Shown: positions 1-3,573 of the stretch, in pieces
Layout of the letters: each line of letters begins with the position of its first letter
Position numbering within the stretch: position 1 is the stretch's first letter
DNA from: Oscillospiraceae bacterium
GTDB lineage: Bacteria > Bacillota > Clostridia > Christensenellales > Aristaeellaceae
Reading direction: 5' to 3'
NCBI GenBank assembly: GCA_031282605.1
Contig: JAITDK010000117.1
Span: 1-5,034, forward strand
DNA: 5,034 bases
Program-made: the position numbers and the translations under genes
Notes under the pieces: generated by a model
The model's input: the letters and a program-made list of their open reading frames with translations, nothing else
What the model was told of the DNA's origin: nothing
The model's database searches: none

Positions 1-316
1 CCGCGTCCGCCGCGCCGCGTTCGCCAGCCACTGTCGAGAAGCGCGTGAAGAGTTCCGTCTTCTTCCCCGGCTGCAGAACCTTGGCCTTCGTATATTTGGA
101 TATGTCGTGCGTTACTGTAAAATCGCCGTATGCGCCCCAGCCTTTGGCGTGCATCCGCCGTTCCGGGATCACTTCGCGGTTGAAGTGCGCCATCTTTTCC
201 ATCAGCCAGACGTCTTGCATCATGATCGGTCCGCGCGGACCGACCGTCACCGAGTTTTCATTGTCAGGCACAGGCGCGCCGACTTCATTGGTCAGTTTCC
301 GGGTATCCAGTTCCAT
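1..316 (-). CDS. katA: Catalase (clade-3 type haem catalase), N-terminal part only
   Basis: Monofunctional haem catalase, which converts hydrogen peroxide to water and oxygen in the cytoplasm. The first 105 codons are present and the frame runs off the left edge; full-length small-subunit catalases are about 480-500 residues. The protein opens MELDTRKLTNEVGAPVPDN and continues with GPRGPIMMQDVWLMEKMAHF (about 27-45), then PERRMHAKGWGAYG (51-64), where His56 is the distal catalytic histidine. TRFSTVAGERG (91-101) follows, with conserved Ser94. The distal Asn and the proximal haem-ligand Tyr would lie outside the window. The ATG at 314-316 is preceded by AAAGGAGA at 322-329, six bases from the start, so the start is secure. 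It lies 113 bp downstream of the membrane-protein gene; I saw no PerR box or good sigma-70 promoter. Trp60 sits where a small residue is more usual. The family call is very safe; the katA symbol follows clade naming. Confidence 0.95.
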   Translation of the reverse strand, partial: MELDTRKLTNEVGAPVPDNENSVTVGPRGPIMMQDVWLMEKMAHFNREVIPERRMHAKGWGAYGDFTVTHDISKYTKAKVLQPGKKTELFTRFSTVAGERGAADA

Positions 317-330
317 AGGAGTCTCCTTTC

Positions 331-366
331 AATTTGGGCAAGTCGGGCAATTCGGGTAAGTGGGAC
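331..366. repeat. Degenerate 9-bp tandem repeat, four units
   Basis: Four consecutive 9-base units on the plus strand: aatttgggc, aagtcgggc, aattcgggt, aagtgggac. They start immediately upstream of the catalase ribosome binding site, so they lie in the probable 5' untranslated region. The AAGTCGGG core is shared with the exact 8-bp repeat at 1131-1154, although in the opposite orientation relative to the gene. The function is unknown; it may simply be a slippage-derived repeat. Confidence 0.6.
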
Positions 367-370
367 AGGG

Positions 371-386
371 TATTTGGGGACAAATA
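371..386. promoter_or_regulatory. Perfect 6-bp dyad upstream of catalase
   Basis: TATTTG, four bases (GGGA), then CAAATA form a perfect inverted repeat, about 55-70 bases upstream of the catalase ATG. It could be a repressor or activator half-site pair, or a small stem-loop with a GNRA-type loop if read on the plus strand. It does not match the PerR or Fur consensus. The 317-429 gap that holds it has no clear promoter, so the regulatory role is inference from position only. Confidence 0.3.
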
Positions 387-429
387 TTCGCGCGGTTTTT
401 CGAACGGCCTTGATGCTTAACCGCACGAT

Positions 430-1113
430 TCAGGGGGTAAGCCGCAGGTACGTCACGGTCATCCAGACGTACGTGAGCGTTTTGGGGATCATTAGCATAC
501 CGCGCTTGGGGTGACGACCATCGTCCAGCGCGACGGGCAGGTAGAACGCAAAGCTTAACAGGATCGCGAGGGGCATTGGCTTAAATGGATTGGGGTTGGG
601 GGATGCGTTCCATTGGGCGAGGAAGGCGGCGGCAAGCAGCGCGCCCATCATGGCGAACGGTAGGTTGCGATAGAGCGGGAATCGACCGGAAGGCGCGCCT
701 GACAACCAATGGTTCCCGGGAAACGCAAGCAGCAGGAGCCGGGTCACTGCCATGATGACGAAAACGATCCAGCCAGCCGCCCACACGCTCGCGGCGCTAT
801 CAAACGAATAGGAATAAACTCGGGCGAGTCCATACGCAACCATCACGTAGTACAGCGTCATAGTGACGGACGCCGCAAGCCTGCCCGCGCCCTTCGCCCG
901 TTTCAGCGCGGCGGAAGCCGGATGGGCGAAAGCGAATATACGGGGGATTAAGTGGCACGCGTCCCCAATGAAAAGCGTAAGCGTGGCCACGCCGAATATC
1001 CATCGCGCGCTATTATGCCCGGATCGAAGCAGCAGGCAGGATGCGGCCAGCGCAAACATGAGATATGCGCTGTCAAAGATAGTCTCAAAAACCGTTTTAG
1101 GCACGCGGCGCAT
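430..1113 (-). CDS. Conserved multi-pass membrane protein of unknown function, about 7 helices
   Basis: A 227-residue integral membrane protein with about seven hydrophobic segments, near residues 11-29, 38-58, 80-100, 108-131, 150-168, 179-196 and 204-222. Polar and charged residues sit inside or beside the helices: GDACHLIPRI (50-59), FPLYRNLPFA (145-154) and MLMIPKTLTYVWM (206-218), which suggests a conserved internal site rather than a plain anchor. It resembles uncharacterised membrane proteins I recall from Clostridia, but I cannot name a family or reaction. The open frame extends to a TTG at 1197, but that extension only translates a tandem repeat. The ATG at 1111-1113 has AAGGGAGG just upstream and begins with a plausible MRRVPKTVFETIFD N-terminus. 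The DUF4491 gene lies 94 bp upstream on the same strand and may be co-transcribed; catalase lies 113 bp downstream. Confidence 0.8.
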   Translation of the reverse strand: MRRVPKTVFETIFDSAYLMFALAASCLLLRSGHNSARWIFGVATLTLFIGDACHLIPRIFAFAHPASAALKRAKGAGRLAASVTMTLYYVMVAYGLARVYSYSFDSAASVWAAGWIVFVIMAVTRLLLLAFPGNHWLSGAPSGRFPLYRNLPFAMMGALLAAAFLAQWNASPNPNPFKPMPLAILLSFAFYLPVALDDGRHPKRGMLMIPKTLTYVWMTVTYLRLTP

Positions 1114-1116
1114 ATT

Positions 1117-1124
1117 CCTCCCTT
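1117..1124 (-). promoter_or_regulatory. Ribosome binding site fixing the start at 1113
   Basis: AAGGGAGG on the minus strand is followed by AAT and the ATG at 1113. The match to the anti-Shine-Dalgarno sequence is strong but the gap is short. It favours this ATG over the upstream TTG at 1197, which has no comparable site and would put repeat-encoded residues at the N-terminus. Confidence 0.7.
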
Positions 1125-1130
1125 CATAAC

Positions 1131-1154
1131 TTCCCGACTTCCCGACTTCCCGAC
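1131..1154. repeat. Exact 8-bp tandem repeat, three copies
   Basis: TTCCCGAC occurs three times in perfect tandem on the plus strand, which reads GTCGGGAA on the minus strand. It lies 18-41 bases upstream of the ATG at 1113, between the DUF4491 and seven-helix genes, in the probable leader or intercistronic region. Being an exact short tandem repeat, its copy number could change by replication slippage. Confidence 0.85.
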
Positions 1155-1207
1155 TCGCCGCGCGCTCTAGGCAGGCGGCACCTATCGAGATGTACAACGC
1201 CCCAACC

Positions 1208-1558
1208 TCACACCCGACGCGTTATTTCAGTTGCGTTAACCGCCTTCCGGGATAGTTCGTATTCACGCTCGCACGCCAGTCGTTTGGGATTCGCCGGAAA
1301 CCAGCCCTTACGAACACGCTCGGTTTGCTTCTTCAGCTCGCCGATGGTCCACAGGCATGTGAAGCCGAAGACGGCTAGCGCGGCTGAAGCGACGGTATGC
1401 CTGACCCATAGCGAGGCGACGGCTGCGGCTATGCCCGCCACGAGGAATATGGGCCATATCCTCTCTGAAAAATGATACTCACCCTTAATGGTAATGCAGT
1501 GGAACAACCCGATAACGCAAAACACAATCGCCCCGATGATAATCCCTTCCCAACTCAC
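1208..1558 (-). CDS. DUF4491 family small membrane protein
   Basis: A 116-residue protein whose core matches the DUF4491 family as I remember it: an N-terminal xWEGIIIG start, then G-L-F-H-x-I-x-I-K-G-E-Y-x-F around residues 16-29, a second and third hydrophobic stretch, then FTCLWTIGEL and RVRKGWFPANPKR. Three membrane segments are predicted by eye. The function of the family is unknown. A tail of about 22 residues after the NPKR motif (ACEREYELSRKAVNATE and on) goes beyond the usual length of roughly 95-100. The open frame reaches an ATG at 1639, but GTG at 1556-1558 has AAGGAGG eight bases upstream and aligns with the family start, and the longer version would overlap a TATAAT. It is probably the first gene of a block with the seven-helix protein 94 bp downstream. 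Confidence 0.85.
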   Translation of the reverse strand: MSWEGIIIGAIVFCVIGLFHCITIKGEYHFSERIWPIFLVAGIAAAVASLWVRHTVASAALAVFGFTCLWTIGELKKQTERVRKGWFPANPKRLACEREYELSRKAVNATEITRRV

Positions 1559-1566
1559 CCGCGCGC

Positions 1567-1573
1567 CCTCCTT
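1567..1573 (-). promoter_or_regulatory. Ribosome binding site fixing a GTG start at 1558
   Basis: AAGGAGG on the minus strand with an eight-base spacer (GCGCGCGG) before GTG. It is a near-ideal site, and it overrules the upstream ATG at 1639, which lacks one. Confidence 0.8.
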
Positions 1574-1637
1574 GCCCGATTCATACGTTCCTACACTCGC
1601 TTCCAGCCGAAATAGGATCTTTTTTATTTGCAACATC

Positions 1638-1668
1638 ATTATAATACCCCGTGTTATGGGCGGCGAAA
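1638..1668 (-). promoter_or_regulatory. Candidate sigma-70-type promoter for the DUF4491 gene
   Basis: A perfect TATAAT lies on the minus strand at 1643-1638, about 80 bases upstream of the GTG start. The -35 match is poor: TTTCGC or TTCGCC at 18-19 bases spacing. Transcription would begin near 1631 and give a leader of roughly 70 bases. The -10 box is good, the rest is weak. Confidence 0.35.
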
Positions 1669-1710
1669 CAGGATTCTGGAAATTTAGGGATTTAGGTGCG
1701 ATAGGTTATT

Positions 1711-1722
1711 GTGGAATTCCAC
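1711..1722. repeat. 12-bp perfect palindrome
   Basis: GTGGAATTCCAC is self-complementary. It lies about 70 bases upstream of the candidate -10 box of the DUF4491 gene, a position compatible with a dimeric regulator site, but no known operator is recognised. Confidence 0.4.
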
Positions 1723-1746
1723 CAGGGAGTTGAATGGGACAACAGG

Positions 1747-1802
1747 ACAGCGCTGTTCGATCTGCGGATCGAATGCACTTTAAGTTTGTGGCGTCCCGCC
1801 AC
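1747..1802. repeat. Cluster of three short dyads
   Basis: ACAGCGCTGT at 1747-1756 is a perfect 10-bp palindrome. TTCGATC and GATCGAA at 1756-1773 form a 7-bp stem with a four-base loop TGCG. GTGGCG and CGCCAC at 1788-1802 form a 6-bp stem with a three-base loop TCC. All three lie within 56 bases. They could be hairpins in RNA or protein-binding dyads in DNA; the sequence does not decide. Confidence 0.5.
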
Positions 1803-1914
1803 TATGGTGCGAGATGACTATTTCCTTCATGGCGTTATCACTGGCGGGGCGCAGGGTTGGAATGAGGGGAATGGGGACGGGGGCGTTGGGACGTGGAACG
1901 TTCCTGCGGGGAGC

Positions 1915-1982
1915 CTGGGACTCTGTCCCAGACCCTGCGAAGGGCTATCCGCCCTTTCAAATCCGGACCAGGCTTCGCCTGG
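1915..1982. repeat. Tandem array of three hairpins (intergenic palindromic repeat element)
   Basis: Three compact stem-loops follow one another. The first is CTGGGAC-TCT-GTCCCAG at 1915-1931, a 7-bp stem. The second pairs GAAGGGC with GCCCTTT around TATCC at 1939-1957, with one G-T pair. The third is CCAGGC-TTC-GCCTGG at 1968-1982, a 6-bp stem. Linkers are 7-10 bases and ACC follows the first and third. The style resembles repeated multi-hairpin intergenic elements in many Clostridia, related in concept to REP/BIME elements; that comparison is from memory. The G-T pair in the second stem favours the plus strand if it acts as RNA. Confidence 0.6.
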
Positions 1983-2002
1983 ACCATCGTGATGCACATT
2001 CT

Positions 2003-2057
2003 ACCGGTTACGATCAGCCGATTGTGTTTCGATAGTCTGTTCCGTAACGTAATCGGT
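2003..2057. repeat. Long-range 10-bp inverted repeat
   Basis: ACCGGTTACG at 2003-2012 can pair with CGTAATCGGT at 2048-2057, with one G-T wobble on the plus strand and a 35-base loop. It could close a structured RNA, but one stem with a large loop is weak evidence, and AATCGG/CCGATT pairings within the loop compete with it. Confidence 0.25.
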
Positions 2058-2138
2058 TCTTCCGCGCCCTCGTTTTAAGCCCCGGGAAGGCCGGAGGATC
2101 GCAATTGAGCGTAGCGAGAACGCGGATGCGCCACGTCG

Positions 2139-2185
2139 TTGCAACAAAGGGCGCTCCACACGCAGTGGAACGCCCCTTGTTGCAA
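2139..2185 (-). terminator. Long hairpin after the oxidoreductase gene, terminator-like without a U tract
   Basis: A 21-bp stem with a five-base loop (2160-2164) begins 18 bases after the oxidoreductase stop codon. The outer arms are TTGCAACAA and TTGTTGCAA. At pairs 2148/2176 and 2154/2170 the plus strand has A-C mismatches, whereas minus-strand RNA has G-U pairs, so the stem is fully paired only in the transcript of the oxidoreductase gene. No U tract follows the stem, so it may act as a Rho-assisted terminator or a 3' stabiliser rather than a classical intrinsic terminator. Confidence 0.6.
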
Positions 2186-2203
2186 TCAGCGTTTTACCTG
2201 CGC

Positions 2204-3514
2204 CTATGCCTCAAAATTAGGCAGGTACATGCCCATGCCTTTGAGAATCGTCTGAATCTGACGCACATTAACCGTTCGCGGCGTTAAACCACCCTTCACG
2301 CACAGCGCGGCCGATACCCCAGCCGCCTGACCCGTTAGATAGCAGCCGGGCATAACGCGGATAGAAGACTGCATCGGTCGATCCGTACTCACGCAACGTC
2401 CCGCGACCAGCAGGTTATCCGTCTTCTGAGGCACCAGCACCCGATATGGAACGCCGTAACTCTGGCCTTTCTGATATCGGTAACCATGATGCCCCTTCAT
2501 GAATTGTTCATGACTCTTATCTGAGTTGTCGCTGGCGTGGATGTCCACCGGGTACGCGAAGCGGCCAATCTCATCCTCGAATACCGCTTGATTCAAAAAG
2601 TCGTCCAACACAAGCTGATACTCGCCGCGAACGCGACGCGATTCACGTATGCCCAGCATCGCTCCGGATATGACCATTTCCATGTTCTCAAAACGCGGCA
2701 GGTACTTATGATAGTACTCTTCATACTGATCGTACAGCTTGCGCGTATACAGCAGTCCGTCGGTCAACGATCGCTCGTCCGTTCCGTCAACGTCGTAGAC
2801 GTGGCCGACATTGCTGCCTGCCACATAGTCGGATATCTTCCACATGCCGGGCAGATGCCTATCCAGCTTCTTGAACACGCCTGCGTTGTAAGCCTCTTCG
2901 ATGCGCGAGCCGTCCACGATCGCCTCGCGGCTCCAGTCAACGTTGGTCCACAGCGCGCACAGTGTACCGGCCATCATGCGGCCTTGATCATCACCTTTGT
3001 CATACGGTACGCCCGACCACGCCGCCAAGTCGCCGTCGCCGGTTCCGTCGATGTAGACCTTCGCGCGCACGGCGAACACGCCGCTCTTGGCGGCCAGTAC
3101 GCAGTGCGAGATTCGATCGCCGTCCATTACCACGTCAACCAGCTTGGTGTGCAGCGCAAACTTCGCTCCGGATTCAACGAGCAGGTCGTCGTACACGCGC
3201 TTGAGCGCTTCCACCTTGATGGAGAGCGTCTTGCTGGCGGCGTATTCAGGGCCGCCATACTGCCAAAGGCGCTCGAGGATCTCCTTGCCCAGCGCGGCCG
3301 CCAGGAAGTTTTCACCGTCGCCGAACTGCATGTAAGCGGGCACCAACCCGGACGTACCCAGGCCGCCGAAGCAAGCCTGCTCCTCGGCGAGGAATACGTT
3401 GGCACCGTTACGGGCTGCCGCGATCGCGGCAACGCACCCGGCAGGCCCGCCGCCCGCCACAAATACATCCACGTCATGTCGAACCGGAAGTTCCTTATTA
3501 TAGATAATACTCAT
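2204..3514 (-). CDS. FAD-dependent oxidoreductase (FAD_oxidored type)
   Basis: A 436-residue flavoprotein, complete at both ends and presumably cytoplasmic. The N-terminal Rossmann dinucleotide-binding fold is seen in DVFVAGGGPAGCVAA (16-30), with the acidic residue that binds the ribose at about 44-45 (AEE). FGGLGTSGLV (49-58) follows, then YIDGTGDGDLAAWSG (154-168). The family-typical GIRESRRVRGEY lies at 288-299, and a C-terminal FAD segment at 368-399 runs from LLVAGRC to GQAAG. No signal peptide is visible. Family members are usually annotated only as FAD-dependent oxidoreductases, and several lie in carbohydrate loci. The substrate is unknown. The gene lies 59 bp downstream of a solute-binding protein gene on the same strand, suggesting it oxidises something that the transporter brings in. 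ATG 3514 has only a weak upstream GAG, yet no better start precedes the FAD motif. Confidence 0.92.
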   Translation of the reverse strand: MSIIYNKELPVRHDVDVFVAGGGPAGCVAAIAAARNGANVFLAEEQACFGGLGTSGLVPAYMQFGDGENFLAAALGKEILERLWQYGGPEYAASKTLSIKVEALKRVYDDLLVESGAKFALHTKLVDVVMDGDRISHCVLAAKSGVFAVRAKVYIDGTGDGDLAAWSGVPYDKGDDQGRMMAGTLCALWTNVDWSREAIVDGSRIEEAYNAGVFKKLDRHLPGMWKISDYVAGSNVGHVYDVDGTDERSLTDGLLYTRKLYDQYEEYYHKYLPRFENMEMVISGAMLGIRESRRVRGEYQLVLDDFLNQAVFEDEIGRFAYPVDIHASDNSDKSHEQFMKGHHGYRYQKGQSYGVPYRVLVPQKTDNLLVAGRCVSTDRPMQSSIRVMPGCYLTGQAAGVSAALCVKGGLTPRTVNVRQIQTILKGMGMYLPNFEA

Positions 3515-3525
3515 ATTTTACTCAT

Positions 3526-3551
3526 TAGGGGAGACGGAAACGCCTCCCCTA
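3526..3551 (-). promoter_or_regulatory. Intercistronic stem-loop between the binding-protein and oxidoreductase genes
   Basis: TAGGGGAG and CTCCCCTA form an 8-bp stem. It extends through one further pair (3534/3543) and two C-G/G-C pairs, to a TTTC loop on the minus strand. The 3534/3543 pair is G-U in minus-strand RNA but A-C on the plus strand, again pointing to the minus transcript. There is no U tract. Such stem-loops after binding-protein genes often protect the upstream message or cause partial termination, keeping the binding protein in excess; that role is inferred here. The stem also buries an AGGGGAGG sequence, which is too far (about 30 bases) from ATG 3514 to be its own binding site. 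Confidence 0.6.
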
Positions 3552-3573
3552 GTCCTTCATAATTAGTCGCCTG

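Larger units (their letters stand above)
1644..2138. other. Long intergenic region without a credible gene
   Basis: About 500 bases between the oxidoreductase hairpin and the DUF4491 promoter. Short open frames exist on the plus strand, but they have no ribosome binding site, no recognisable protein and proline/glycine-rich, composition-driven translations. What the region does hold is structure: a 12-bp palindrome (1711-1722), a cluster of dyads (1747-1802), a C/G-skewed stretch at about 1845-1910, a triple hairpin array (1915-1982) and a long-range inverted repeat (2003-2057). I see no tRNA, no riboswitch I recognise and no transposase remnant. Confidence 0.7.

Noticed and set aside
392..424. 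GCGGTT/AACCGC stem as a terminator for the seven-helix gene.
   Set aside because: Only six pairs around a 21-base loop, and no U tract on the minus strand.
317..429. PerR box or sigma-70 promoter for catalase.
   Set aside because: Looked for on the minus strand; no match to the PerR consensus and no acceptable -35/-10 pair.
1114..1197. N-terminal extension of the seven-helix protein to a TTG codon at 1197.
   Set aside because: It mostly translates the 8-bp tandem repeat, while ATG 1113 has its own ribosome binding site and gives a natural N-terminus.
1616..1628. Plus-strand T-rich run as a terminator tract.
   Set aside because: No stable hairpin precedes it on the plus strand; it is the A-rich leader of the minus-strand gene.
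1559..1639. N-terminal extension of the DUF4491 protein to ATG 1639.
   Set aside because: The ATG overlaps a TATAAT box and lacks a ribosome binding site; GTG 1558 has a near-perfect one and fits the family start.
1711..2078. Overlapping short plus-strand open frames in the intergenic region.
   Set aside because: They run through hairpins and palindromes, overlap one another in different frames, and lack ribosome binding sites and recognisable protein sequence.
2537..3562. A 341-codon plus-strand open frame opposite the oxidoreductase gene.
   Set aside because: It is fully antisense to a gene with clear FAD motifs, has no recognisable domain, and is explained by the codon bias of the opposite strand.
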